Source of the DNA: CAYSBK01 sp964429265
GTDB taxonomy: Bacteria > Planctomycetota > Phycisphaerae > Sedimentisphaerales > Anaerobacaceae
Direction of reading: 5' to 3'
Assembly (NCBI GenBank): GCA_964429265.1
Contig: CAYSBK010000051.1
Location: 1 to 13,353 of the forward strand
Length of the DNA stretch: 13,353 bases
Part shown: positions 1 through 6,583 of the stretch, piece by piece
Numbering within the stretch: the first letter of the stretch is position 1
How the letters are laid out: every line of letters begins with the position of its first letter
Made by a program: the position numbers and the translations under genes
Notes under the pieces: generated by a model
Told to the model about the DNA's origin: nothing
Seen by the model: the letters and a program-made list of their open reading frames with translations, nothing else
Database searches by the model: none

Positions 1-257
1 CGATTACGCTCAACAACGCCGGCGGTGCCTGGGACAACGCGAAGAAGTTCATCGAAAAGGGTGCGTACGGGGGCAAAGGCTCCGATGCGCACAAGGCAAG
101 CGTCGTTGGTGATACGGTGGGCGACCCCTTCAAGGACACCTCCGGGCCGAGTCTAAACATCCTGATAAAGTTGATGACGATGGTCAGCGTGGTCTTTGCG
201 GGTGTTGTGGTCAAGTTCTCTCCTGTTATCGCCGGCTGGCTGGGGATGGGGCGCTAG
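1..257 (+). CDS. hppA: Membrane-bound ion-translocating pyrophosphatase, C-terminal end (partial)
   Basis: The last 84 codons (frame from base 3) of a membrane pyrophosphatase, which couples pyrophosphate hydrolysis to H+ or Na+ pumping across the inner membrane. Two family signatures are visible: NAGGAWDNAKKFIE just inside the fragment, and GDTVGDPFKDTSGPSLN, the conserved cytoplasmic segment with acidic and lysine residues that bind Mg-pyrophosphate. A last hydrophobic helix (about LIKLMTMVSVVFAGVVVKF) follows, then a short tail ending GWLGMGR and a TAG stop. The 5' part, including the residue that separates K+-dependent from K+-independent enzymes, lies outside the window, so ion specificity cannot be told. 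The next gene has its own promoter candidate 13 bases after this stop, so the two are probably separate transcription units. Confidence 0.95.
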   Translation, partial: ITLNNAGGAWDNAKKFIEKGAYGGKGSDAHKASVVGDTVGDPFKDTSGPSLNILIKLMTMVSVVFAGVVVKFSPVIAGWLGMGR

Positions 258-269
258 CCTGCGTGGTGG

Positions 270-298
270 TTGACGTATTCAGCAGGTCGCAGTAAACT
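270..298 (+). promoter_or_regulatory. Sigma70-like promoter for the rsfS-argS-yjbQ cluster
   Basis: The -35 box TTGACG (270-275, 5 of 6 consensus bases) and -10 box TAAACT (293-298, 4 of 6) are separated by exactly 17 bases. Transcription would start near base 305, giving a leader of about 84 nt before the rsfS start. The site lies directly after the hppA stop, where a new unit would be expected to begin. It is a consensus match only. Confidence 0.55.
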
Positions 299-340
299 AT
301 TGCGGTGGGTTTGCGCACCGGCCGGAGAGGGTGTTGTTGC

Positions 341-354
341 TGGTGTGGCGGTGG
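341..354 (+). repeat. G/T-rich 14-mer, copy 1, in the rsfS leader
   Basis: The 14-mer TGGTGTGGCGGTGG lies in a stretch with no A from 331 to 374, inside the predicted 5' leader of rsfS. An identical 14-mer lies upstream of the topoisomerase VI A-like gene (4513-4526). The GG runs at 342, 347, 350 and 353 could form a two-tetrad G-quadruplex. Low complexity could explain the match. Confidence 0.4.
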
Positions 355-388
355 TGTTGGGTCTTTGGGCGGGGTAAGAGAAGGGATA

Positions 389-763
389 TTGACTGACCGG
401 ATCGATAGAGATGCGAGAAGTTTTGCCCTGGCTGCTGCCGAGGTAGCTCAGCAGCGACACTGCCGGGACATCGTCGTTCTTGAGCTGAAAGGCATATCGC
501 CGGCCACCGATTACTTCGTGATTGCCACCGGCACCAGCGACCGGCAGATGCGGACGGTGGCGGACGAGATCAGCGAGGCGGCGGGGGACTATGGTCTCAG
601 GCGTTTCGGGCGGGCGGGCTACGAGCAGTCGCGGTGGATACTGCTGGATTTTATCGACGTGGTTGTGCACATCTTCGACCGGCAGTACCGCGAATACTAT
701 GACCTGGAGCTGCTCTGGGGCGATGCGAAACGGATCAATCTTCAAGGGGCGTCAGAGACGTGA
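389..763 (+). CDS. rsfS: Ribosomal silencing factor RsfS
   Basis: RsfS binds ribosomal protein uL14 on the 50S subunit and blocks joining of the 30S, lowering translation when nutrients are short. The 124-residue product shows the family pattern: ELKGISPATDYFVIATGTS, then DRQMRTVADEI, then WILLDFIDVVVHIFD and REYYDLELLWGDA near the end. The chosen start is TTG at 389, preceded by a purine-rich stretch (376-386, AAGAGAAGGGA). It gives the usual family length. The frame stays open upstream to a GTG at 305, but that would add a Cys/Gly-rich stretch unlike the family and would sit at the predicted transcription start. The stop codon overlaps the argS start (GTGA), so translation is probably coupled. 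In many bacteria rsfS lies beside nadD; it does not here. Confidence 0.93.
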   Translation: MTDRIDRDARSFALAAAEVAQQRHCRDIVVLELKGISPATDYFVIATGTSDRQMRTVADEISEAAGDYGLRRFGRAGYEQSRWILLDFIDVVVHIFDRQYREYYDLELLWGDAKRINLQGASET

Positions 764-2568
764 AGTCCGTCGTTGAGCTACTGGAAGAGAGGATTGCGGG
801 GGCGATAAGGGCCGTTACGGGGCGGAAGGGTTGCCCGGCGATTGTTCGCCCGGCAAGCGACGCGCGGTTTGGAGATTACCAGGCGAATGGGATAATGCCG
901 CTGGCGAAGGAGCTTAAGAGCAACCCGCGGAAGCTTGCTGAACAGGTTTGTGCGAAGCTGGACGTAAGTGATATGTGCGTAGAGCCGGAGGTTGCAGGGG
1001 CGGGTTTTATCAATTTGCGGCTCAAGGGCGAGTTCGTTGCCGGGCGGCTGGAAGCGATGCACCGGTATTTGGGAGAGGGGTTCGGGATAGACAAGGCCGG
1101 CAGTCCGGAGACGGTGGTAGTTGATTTTTCAGGTCCGAACATCGCCAAGCAGATGCACGTGGGCCACCTGCGAAGTACGATCATCGGCGATTGTATCTGC
1201 AGATTGCTTGAGTTCCTGGGCCACAACGTAATCCGCCAAAACCACATCGGCGACTGGGGAACGCATTTCGGAATGCTGTGTGCCCTCTTCAGAGACAAGA
1301 CAACCGCCAAAGGTACAGAGGAATTCGAGCGGATAGGATCTAAGTGGCCGTCTGACGCTGAAATTCTGGAAGACATGGAGGCTTTTTATAGGGAGGCTGC
1401 GGCCAGGTATGATTGCGATGCTGAGTTCGCCAAGGATGCGCGAGACGCAATTGCCGGCCTGCATAGAGGCGAGAAGTACTGGAAAAGATACTGGGAAGCT
1501 ATCGTCGGATGCTCGAGAGCACACTGTGCCGAAATATACCGAATCCTGGGAGTGACGCTGGGAGACAAAGACGTAAGGGGGGAAAGCGCGTACAGTGATG
1601 AGTTGCCGAAGGTTGTTGAGGAACTAAAGCAGAAGGGTCTGGCGGTTGAGTCTGATGGGGCGGTTTGTGTTTTTCCGGAAGGTTTTGCGAACAAAGAAGG
1701 CAAGCCGCTGCCATTTATAATTCAGAAGTCGGACGGGGCGTACCTTTATGCGACGACGGACCTGGCGGCGTTGCGGTACCGGGTGCGGCAGTTGGCAGCG
1801 GACAGGATCATCTACGTGACCGATGCGCGGCAGAGTCTTCATTTCCGGATGCTGTTTGCGGTGGCTGATGCGGCTGGCTGGACGCGGAAGAACGGCCGCA
1901 AGGTGGTGCTTGAGCACGTTACCTTCGGCAGCGTGCTGGGTGAGGACGGCCGGCCGCTCAAGACGCGTTCCGGCGAGAACGTCAAGTTGAAAGATCTGCT
2001 GGACGAGGCGATTGAAAGGGCCAGGGGCGTCGTCGAGCAGAAGAATCCGGAGCTTGGGCGGGTCCAGAAAGAGAGGATTGCAAAGGCTGTTGGCATCGGC
2101 GCGGTCAAGTATGCGGATTTTTCGAACAACCGCACCAGCGATTATATCTTCAGCTTCGACAGGATGCTGGCGATGGAGGGCAACACCGCCCCTTATATGC
2201 AGTATGCCTATGCGAGGATACGCTCGATAGAGCGCAAGGCGACGAGCCGGGGCATAGATGCCGATGCGGAAATCGAGGGACTAAGGCAATTGCGTCTCGT
2301 CGAGCCGGCCGAGCTTGAGCTTGCAAAGCACCTGATACGCTACTGCGAGGCGGTAAGGGCGGCGGCGGAGGATTACAGGCCGAATTACCTTACCGCATAC
2401 CTCTACGAGCTGTCGCAGAAGTTCAGCATTTTCTATACGCAGTGTCCGGTGCTGGCGGCGGCGCCCGAAACCAGGCCGAGCAGACTGTTGTTGTGCAGGC
2501 TGACAGCCGAGGTGATCAAGCACGGGCTGAGCGACCTGCTGGGCATCGAGGTGGTGGAACAGATGTAG
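760..2568 (+). CDS. argS: Arginyl-tRNA synthetase
   Basis: Class I synthetase that charges tRNA-Arg with arginine in the cytoplasm. The 602 residues are close to the usual length for the family. Domains in order: N-terminal ArgRS-specific tRNA-binding domain (about 1-90, with ARFGDYQAN at 35-43), Rossmann catalytic core with the HIGH motif as HVGH (133-136, in the context PNIAKQMHVGHLRS), the connective region with NHIGDWGTHFGML (161-173), the degenerate KMSKS region typical of ArgRS (GRPLKTRSG, 397-405), and the C-terminal DALR anticodon-binding domain (about 475-602, beginning NTAPYMQYAYARI). The GTG start overlaps the rsfS stop by 4 bases. yjbQ follows after 11 bases. No insertion or break was seen, and the gene looks fully functional. 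Confidence 0.97.
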   Translation: MKSVVELLEERIAGAIRAVTGRKGCPAIVRPASDARFGDYQANGIMPLAKELKSNPRKLAEQVCAKLDVSDMCVEPEVAGAGFINLRLKGEFVAGRLEAMHRYLGEGFGIDKAGSPETVVVDFSGPNIAKQMHVGHLRSTIIGDCICRLLEFLGHNVIRQNHIGDWGTHFGMLCALFRDKTTAKGTEEFERIGSKWPSDAEILEDMEAFYREAAARYDCDAEFAKDARDAIAGLHRGEKYWKRYWEAIVGCSRAHCAEIYRILGVTLGDKDVRGESAYSDELPKVVEELKQKGLAVESDGAVCVFPEGFANKEGKPLPFIIQKSDGAYLYATTDLAALRYRVRQLAADRIIYVTDARQSLHFRMLFAVADAAGWTRKNGRKVVLEHVTFGSVLGEDGRPLKTRSGENVKLKDLLDEAIERARGVVEQKNPELGRVQKERIAKAVGIGAVKYADFSNNRTSDYIFSFDRMLAMEGNTAPYMQYAYARIRSIERKATSRGIDADAEIEGLRQLRLVEPAELELAKHLIRYCEAVRAAAEDYRPNYLTAYLYELSQKFSIFYTQCPVLAAAPETRPSRLLLCRLTAEVIKHGLSDLLGIEVVEQM

Positions 2569-2571
2569 GAG
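2567..2571 (+). promoter_or_regulatory. Ribosome binding site that picks the yjbQ start
   Basis: AGGAG overlaps the argS stop. It is only 2 bases from the ATG at 2574 but 8 bases from the in-frame ATG at 2580. The second spacing is normal, so 2580 is the preferred start. Confidence 0.6.
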
Positions 2572-2579
2572 CTATGGAG

Positions 2580-2990
2580 ATGGCGGTTTTCCAGAAGAGC
2601 TTTGCAGTGAGTACGAGAAGGCGTTGTGAGATGGTGGACATCACCTCTCGGGTGGGCAGCGCCGTGGCAGAGTCGGGCGTGGAGGCCGGCGTGGCGATGG
2701 TTTATTGTCCTCATACTACGGCGGCGGTTACGATAAATGAAAATGCGGACGCTTCGGTCCAGCACGACATACTGTACGTGCTCGAACAGTTGATACCCCA
2801 TCACGACAGCGGGTATCGGCATTCGGAGGGCAATGCCGACGCCCACGCCAAAAGCGCGCTTATGGGTTCGGCCAGGCAGATTCCCATCAGCGGCGGTTCT
2901 CTGTGTCTGGGCACGTGGCAGGGGATATTCTTCTGCGAGTTCGACGGGCCGCGAAGCAGGACGGTAATCGTTCAGGTCCGCGGCCAGTGA
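2580..2990 (+). CDS. yjbQ: YjbQ-family protein (UPF0047)
   Basis: A 136-residue single-domain protein of the YjbQ/UPF0047 family, the normal length. Conserved blocks are YCPHTTAAVTINENAD, HSEGNADAHAKS and the C-terminal GTWQGIFFCEFDGPRSR; the histidines in these blocks are those thought to form the metal/active site. E. coli YjbQ has weak thiamine-phosphate synthase activity when overproduced and can replace ThiE, hence the database name 'secondary thiamine-phosphate synthase', but its real cellular job is unsettled. No thi gene is nearby, so the context does not support a thiamine role. It follows argS closely and probably shares its transcript. An ATG two codons earlier (2574) is the alternative start. 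A perfect hairpin surrounds the stop codon. Confidence 0.92.
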   Translation: MAVFQKSFAVSTRRRCEMVDITSRVGSAVAESGVEAGVAMVYCPHTTAAVTINENADASVQHDILYVLEQLIPHHDSGYRHSEGNADAHAKSALMGSARQIPISGGSLCLGTWQGIFFCEFDGPRSRTVIVQVRGQ

Positions 2991-3000
2991 AAGGCCGCGG
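2978..3000 (+). terminator. Perfect 8-bp GC hairpin with the yjbQ stop codon in its loop
   Basis: The arms CCGCGGCC (2978-2985) and GGCCGCGG (2993-3000) pair perfectly around a 7-base loop, AGTGAAA, which contains the TGA stop (2988-2990). No T-run follows, so this is not a classical intrinsic terminator. It could be a U-less terminator, an RNA-stabilising 3' end or an attenuator before the MFS gene, which starts only 38 bases after the stop. It could also be chance in GC-rich DNA. Confidence 0.4.
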
Positions 3001-3028
3001 CTGAGGCGGGCGGCGATTTGGGTTCATT

Positions 3029-4444
3029 GTGAAAGAGAAAGCTTCCAGGGTGACAGCTTCCAACATACTCCTGCTGGGGCTGGTGAGTTTGCTCAACGAT
3101 TTCAGCAGCGAGATGATAAGGCCTGTTTTGCCGCTTTTCCTCGAGGCGCTGGGCAGCGGCATATTCGCGATTGCAACGGCGGGCGGCCTGATGGATTCGG
3201 TGTCGAGCGTGTTGAAGGTTTTCTCGGGGTACTGGTCTGACAGGTCCGGCGCCAGAAAGCCTCTGGTATATTGCGGGTACTTGTGCTCGGCGGGGTTCAA
3301 GCTGCTTTTGGGTCTTGCCGGCGGGGTTCAGCAGGCTGTGGTTTTTTCGGCGTTGGAGCGTGTGGGCAAGGGCCTTCGGACCGCGCCGCGTGATGCTCTT
3401 ATTGCGGAGTCGATGCCGCAGCGGCACGGCCGGGCGTTCGGGATTCACCGGGCGTTCGACACGGCGGGGGCGATACTGGGGTCGGTTGCGGCACTGTGTT
3501 TGCTGGTTTTTTTTGGGCTGAGCCTCAAAACGGTGATAATTGCAGCGGCGGTGATGGCGCTTGCGTCGCTGGTGCCGCTTCGATTTGTGGTGGAAACCCG
3601 CCGAAACGGGGCTGCGGCGGTCGAACGGCCGACCGTGGGGCGGATGACCGGCCCGCTGAAGCTGTTCATTGCGGTTGCGGGGCTGTTTGCGCTGGGTAAC
3701 TTCAGCTATATGTTCTTCCTGGTACGGGCCAGGCGATGTTTTGGTGAGGCTGCGGCACCGGCGGCCGTGGTGGGGCTGTATGTGATTTTCAACATCTTTT
3801 ACGCGGCGTTCTCGGTTCCGTTGGGTGTGCTGTCAGACCGCATCGGGAAATTGAAGGTCGTTGCGGCGGGATACCTGCTGTTCGCCGTGGCGTCACTGGG
3901 GTTTGCGTTTGCTGAAGGTCTCTGGGGTCTTGTAGGTCTGTTCGCGGTCTATGGGCTGAGCTACGCGGCGGTTGACGCGAATCAGCGGGCGGTGGTTTCC
4001 GATTTGACGGGGCCGGAGGGACGGGCGACGGCGCTGGGGTTATTTCACACGGTGACAGGTTTGGCGGCCCTGGCAGCGAGCCTTGTGGCGGCGTGCCTTT
4101 GGCACTTTGTCGGGTGGCGGGCCAGTTTCGCTTACGGGGCTATAGTGGGGTCGGTGTCGGCATTGCTGGTGGTTCTGGGTGGACAATCCGGCGGACTTTC
4201 AGGGCTGTGGAAGGTGCCCGCCGAAGGGTTGGGTGGCCCGCAGGATGGCGAAAAAAATGGCGAGGTGGTGGGACCGGCTGGGGGGGAGACCGGTTTGCCA
4301 CGCTGCCTCGCCGAGGATCGCAAGCCGCCCACGGCGGCATATTTTCAGTTTTCTAGGGCGTCAATAAGCGTACCAACACGAACTGCGCCCGCGTCGGACG
4401 AAAGAAACTACGAAGAATGCATATTCCAAGCCCCTTCTCTGTAA
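3029..4444 (+). CDS. MFS permease with an atypical C-terminal tail
   Basis: A 471-residue inner-membrane transporter of the major facilitator superfamily; the substrate cannot be told. Residues 1-385 give about 12 hydrophobic segments. They carry motifs of one MFS subgroup: SLLNDFSSEMIRPVLPLFL (about 20-38), YWSDRSGARKP (68-78, the loop 2-3 motif), ERVGKGLRTAPRDALIAES (110-128) and HRAFDTAGA (140-148), with a second loop motif LSDRIGKLK (268-276). The GTG start at 3029 has only a poor ribosome binding site. From about residue 386 the protein leaves the membrane and runs 86 more residues rich in Gly, Pro and charge, with no recognisable domain. Relatives normally end soon after helix 12. The tail may be an extension created by a lost stop or a frameshift. 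Confidence 0.85.
   Translation: MKEKASRVTASNILLLGLVSLLNDFSSEMIRPVLPLFLEALGSGIFAIATAGGLMDSVSSVLKVFSGYWSDRSGARKPLVYCGYLCSAGFKLLLGLAGGVQQAVVFSALERVGKGLRTAPRDALIAESMPQRHGRAFGIHRAFDTAGAILGSVAALCLLVFFGLSLKTVIIAAAVMALASLVPLRFVVETRRNGAAAVERPTVGRMTGPLKLFIAVAGLFALGNFSYMFFLVRARRCFGEAAAPAAVVGLYVIFNIFYAAFSVPLGVLSDRIGKLKVVAAGYLLFAVASLGFAFAEGLWGLVGLFAVYGLSYAAVDANQRAVVSDLTGPEGRATALGLFHTVTGLAALAASLVAACLWHFVGWRASFAYGAIVGSVSALLVVLGGQSGGLSGLWKVPAEGLGGPQDGEKNGEVVGPAGGETGLPRCLAEDRKPPTAAYFQFSRASISVPTRTAPASDERNYEECIFQAPSL
4251..4286 (+). repeat. A7 and G7 homopolymers inside the MFS tail
   Basis: Seven A (4251-4257) and seven G (4280-4286) lie 22 bases apart in the part of the MFS gene that no longer looks like transporter. 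Such runs are prone to slippage by polymerases and to sequencing indels. A single-base change in either would move the tail into a frame that stops at about 4356 or 4367 instead of 4444. Confidence 0.6.
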
Positions 4445-4512
4445 TTATCGGTATTGTACCCTGTCCGTCGATAAATTTCAAGAGCAAAATATGCCCGGTG
4501 ACGAAAAATTTT

Positions 4513-4526
4513 TGGTGTGGCGGTGG
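4513..4526 (+). repeat. G/T-rich 14-mer, copy 2, upstream of the Top6A-like gene
   Basis: Identical to bases 341-354 in the rsfS leader. The surrounding block (GG at 4514, 4519, 4522, 4525 and 4528, then GGGG at 4533-4536) could form a G-quadruplex. Here it lies upstream of the candidate promoter, whereas copy 1 lies downstream of one, so a shared role is uncertain. Confidence 0.4.
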
Positions 4527-4548
4527 CGGTCCGGGGACAAAAAACCGC

Positions 4549-4578
4549 TTGTTTGATGCAGTTGCGACGGCTTAAATT
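4549..4578 (+). promoter_or_regulatory. Weak promoter candidate for the Top6A-like gene
   Basis: TTGTTT (4549-4554) and TAAATT (4573-4578) are 18 bases apart and match the sigma70 consensus at 3 and 4 of 6 positions. The start would be near 4585, about 33 bases before the ATG. A good ribosome binding site (GGAGAG, 4607-4612) lies 5 bases from the ATG. The promoter itself is weakly supported. Confidence 0.3.
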
Positions 4579-4617
4579 AGAGTGTTGCGCGGATGGGGCT
4601 GATTTTGGAGAGCTGCG

Positions 4618-5712
4618 ATGGCAAAAACGAGGACGGTACCGGTAGAGAAGAAGATTTGCGAGACGGCCAGGCAGGTCCACAGCAAGATACTTGATCTGAA
4701 AGCGCCGACGATGGTGACACCCGTGCGGTCGCTCAGTAACGTCAAGTACCGGGCGAAGGCGGGGTATTTCGAGATGCTCGGCAAGAAGAAGCTGCGCAGC
4801 CTCAGCGTGCTTACGGTCAAGACGTTCGCGCAGATGCTGAAGATGATGTCACTGGCGAAGGAGCTTATCGACACGGATGATATAGCCACGAAGCGAGAGG
4901 CATATTACGTCTCGAAGAACTGGGGTAAGGCGGGCTTTTCGGACCAGGCTGAGTCCGACACCATAATGGACGACGTGGAGGCGATGTTCGGGGTCAACCG
5001 TGAGCAGTTAAGATTCACGCCGGAAGAAAAGGGCGGCGCGGTGGCCGGGAAACTGACGGTCATCGACACGGATGCAAGGGGCAAGCGGCTGAAGATCGAT
5101 TGCTCGCGGTTTGGTTCCGGGGCATATTCGATACCGACGGATGTGGAACGGCTGCGTTTTCAAAGCCAGGCCAAGTTCATTTTAGCGATTGAGACGGCCG
5201 GTATGTTCCAGCGTCTGTTGAAGTACGACTACTGGAAGAAGGCCGGGTGTATTCTGATAAGCATGGGGGGGGTTCCTACCAGGGCCTGCCGCCGCTTCAT
5301 CAGAAGACTGGCCGAGCAATTGAAAATCCCCGTTTACGCATTTGTGGACGGCGACCCGTACGGTTACTTCAACATATACAGGACGCTGAAGGTGGGCTCT
5401 GGCAATGCAGCTCACCTGAACCGGTTCTTCTGCGTGCCGTCTGCGCGGTTTCTTGGCGTCACGCCGCAGGACATTATTACTTACAAGCTTCCAACCCACC
5501 CACTGAAAGAGGTGGATATAAAAAGGGCCAAGGACGCGCTGAAGAACGACCCGTTCGTGGCTCATCACAAGCCGTGGCAGAAGGCGATCAAGCAGATGCT
5601 GGAAATGGGGGTACGTGTGGAGCAGCAGGCGTTTGCCAAGCACGGCCTTGACTTCGTGGTGAACAAGTACCTGCCGGCGAAGTTGAAGGACCCATCAAAA
5701 TTCCTGCCGTGA
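4618..5712 (+). CDS. Topoisomerase VI A-subunit/Spo11-family protein, orphan
   Basis: A 364-residue protein of the Spo11/Top6A family, whose members cut both DNA strands through a catalytic tyrosine and a Mg-binding Toprim fold. The winged-helix catalytic motif is TKREAYYVSKNWG (91-103); by alignment with RDIFY of yeast Spo11, Tyr97 should be the nucleophile. The Toprim acidic residues are Glu192 (FILAIETAGMF) and Asp244/Asp246 (FVDGDPYGYFNIY). GVPTRACRRFIRRL (218-231) and the C-terminal helices also fit, and all key residues are present. Length is slightly below the archaeal 380-390. In archaea this subunit works with an ATPase B subunit, usually encoded next door. No B gene or GHKL ATPase occurs in the window. 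The ATG has a strong ribosome binding site. Automated annotation may call such proteins 'topoisomerase IV subunit A', which is a different family. Confidence 0.9.
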   Translation: MAKTRTVPVEKKICETARQVHSKILDLKAPTMVTPVRSLSNVKYRAKAGYFEMLGKKKLRSLSVLTVKTFAQMLKMMSLAKELIDTDDIATKREAYYVSKNWGKAGFSDQAESDTIMDDVEAMFGVNREQLRFTPEEKGGAVAGKLTVIDTDARGKRLKIDCSRFGSGAYSIPTDVERLRFQSQAKFILAIETAGMFQRLLKYDYWKKAGCILISMGGVPTRACRRFIRRLAEQLKIPVYAFVDGDPYGYFNIYRTLKVGSGNAAHLNRFFCVPSARFLGVTPQDIITYKLPTHPLKEVDIKRAKDALKNDPFVAHHKPWQKAIKQMLEMGVRVEQQAFAKHGLDFVVNKYLPAKLKDPSKFLP

Positions 5713-5777
5713 GGCTTTTTCACTGGCAAAGGGTTTCGCCGGCTGGTATCTTTTGCAGTGGTTGGGTGAACGGAAGG

Positions 5778-5806
5778 TTGTGCTGTTTGATGGTCGCGGC
5801 TATTCT
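5778..5806 (+). promoter_or_regulatory. Promoter candidate placing the yggS transcript start at its ATG
   Basis: TTGTGC (5778-5783) and TATTCT (5801-5806) are 17 bases apart, matching consensus at 3 and 4 of 6 positions. The -10 box ends 6 bases before the ATG at 5813, so the transcript would begin at or beside the start codon. The lack of any Shine-Dalgarno before yggS fits a leaderless message. Confidence 0.3.
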
Positions 5807-5812
5807 TGAACT

Positions 5813-6532
5813 ATGTCAAGGATTTCGGAAAGAATAGATCGCCTCAGGGATAGCATCAACTCGGCTTGTGCTCGCGTGGGCAGGGACCCGAAGCAGATAA
5901 AACTGGTTGTCGTGACCAAGTCCGCCGAGTTCGAGCAGGTACAGGAAGTGATCAGGCTGGGGTTTACGGAGCTTGGGGAGAACAGAGTTCAGCAGTTGAG
6001 GAAGGTTTCTTCGCAGGTCGAGCAGTTTCTGCAGCAGTGGGATGGGCAGGATTCGCCGCCGCGGATAAAGTGGCATATGATCGGGCACCTGCAGCGGAAC
6101 AAGGTTCGGCATGTTTTACCGATAGCGGCGTTGATTCACTCTGTTGATACGCTTCGGCTGGCAGAGGAGATCGATTCGTCGGCGTCGAAGCTGAACTTGA
6201 AGGCGAAGGTACTGCTGCAGGTGAACACCTCGAATGAGCCTCAGAAGTACGGCGTGCCGGTGGGAGCGGCGACCCATATGGTCGAGCAGATGCGCACGCT
6301 CGAGCACATCGAGGTGGTTGGCTTGATGACGATGGCACCGCTTACGCACAACAAGGACATCGTCAGGAGCTGCTTCGTCAGGGCCAAGGAGTTGTTCATG
6401 GAGATGCGGGGTGAGAAGCTGGTCGGGCCGGAGTTTACCGAGCTGAGCATGGGAATGAGCTCGGATTACGAGGTTGCGGTGGAAGAAGGTGCGACGATTC
6501 TTCGGATAGGCTCGGCTATTTTCGCGGGGTGA
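5813..6532 (+). CDS. yggS: YggS/PLPBP-family pyridoxal phosphate homeostasis protein
   Basis: A 239-residue single-domain TIM-barrel protein resembling the N-terminal domain of alanine racemase. The family binds pyridoxal 5'-phosphate and keeps its free level and amino-acid pools in balance; no enzyme activity is established. The PLP lysine is Lys36 in LVVVTKSA. Other marks are GENRVQQL, KWHMIGHLQRNK, IHSVD, LLQVNTSNEPQKYGV, VVGLMTMAP and the PLP-phosphate-binding C-terminal block ELSMGMSSDYEVAVEEG followed by LRIGSAIFAG. The ATG at 5813 gives the standard N-terminus but has no Shine-Dalgarno sequence. It is 100 bases after the topoisomerase-like gene and is probably a separate unit. In many bacteria yggS lies near cell-division or proC genes; none is seen here. 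Confidence 0.95.
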   Translation: MSRISERIDRLRDSINSACARVGRDPKQIKLVVVTKSAEFEQVQEVIRLGFTELGENRVQQLRKVSSQVEQFLQQWDGQDSPPRIKWHMIGHLQRNKVRHVLPIAALIHSVDTLRLAEEIDSSASKLNLKAKVLLQVNTSNEPQKYGVPVGAATHMVEQMRTLEHIEVVGLMTMAPLTHNKDIVRSCFVRAKELFMEMRGEKLVGPEFTELSMGMSSDYEVAVEEGATILRIGSAIFAG

Positions 6533-6573
6533 ACGGCCGCGGCGTTTTTGGTCGGTCGCCGGGTGCTGCGGGC

Positions 6574-6577
6574 AGGA
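6574..6577 (+). promoter_or_regulatory. Ribosome binding site choosing the fumarase-beta start
   Basis: AGGA lies 6 bases before the ATG at 6584. The reading frame is open further upstream to a TTG at 6548, but that start has no such site and the extra residues do not belong to the family. Confidence 0.55.
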
Positions 6578-6583
6578 CGAAAT

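Larger units (their letters stand above)
4445..4617 (+). other. AT-rich intergenic region before the Top6A-like gene
   Basis: This 173-bp gap has no credible gene. Its first part is AT-rich and holds an A5T5 palindrome (4504-4513), a shape expected to bend DNA. A G-rich block (4514-4536) and a weak promoter-like pair follow. No hairpin plus T-run was found for terminating the MFS transcript. Confidence 0.5.

Noticed and set aside
305..388. The open frame extends rsfS upstream to a GTG at 305.
   Set aside because: The added residues are Cys/Gly-rich and unlike the family, and the GTG lies at the predicted transcription start with no ribosome binding site.
5721..5760. An imperfect inverted repeat (CACTGGCAAAG with CTTTTGCAGTG) after the Top6A-like gene could be a terminator.
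   Set aside because: The arms do not align without a bulge, the loop is long, and no T-run follows the 3' arm.
6540..6561. A CGGCG...CGCCG hairpin with a T5 run after yggS was considered as a terminator.
   Set aside because: The stem is only 5 bp and the T-run lies in the loop, not after the stem.
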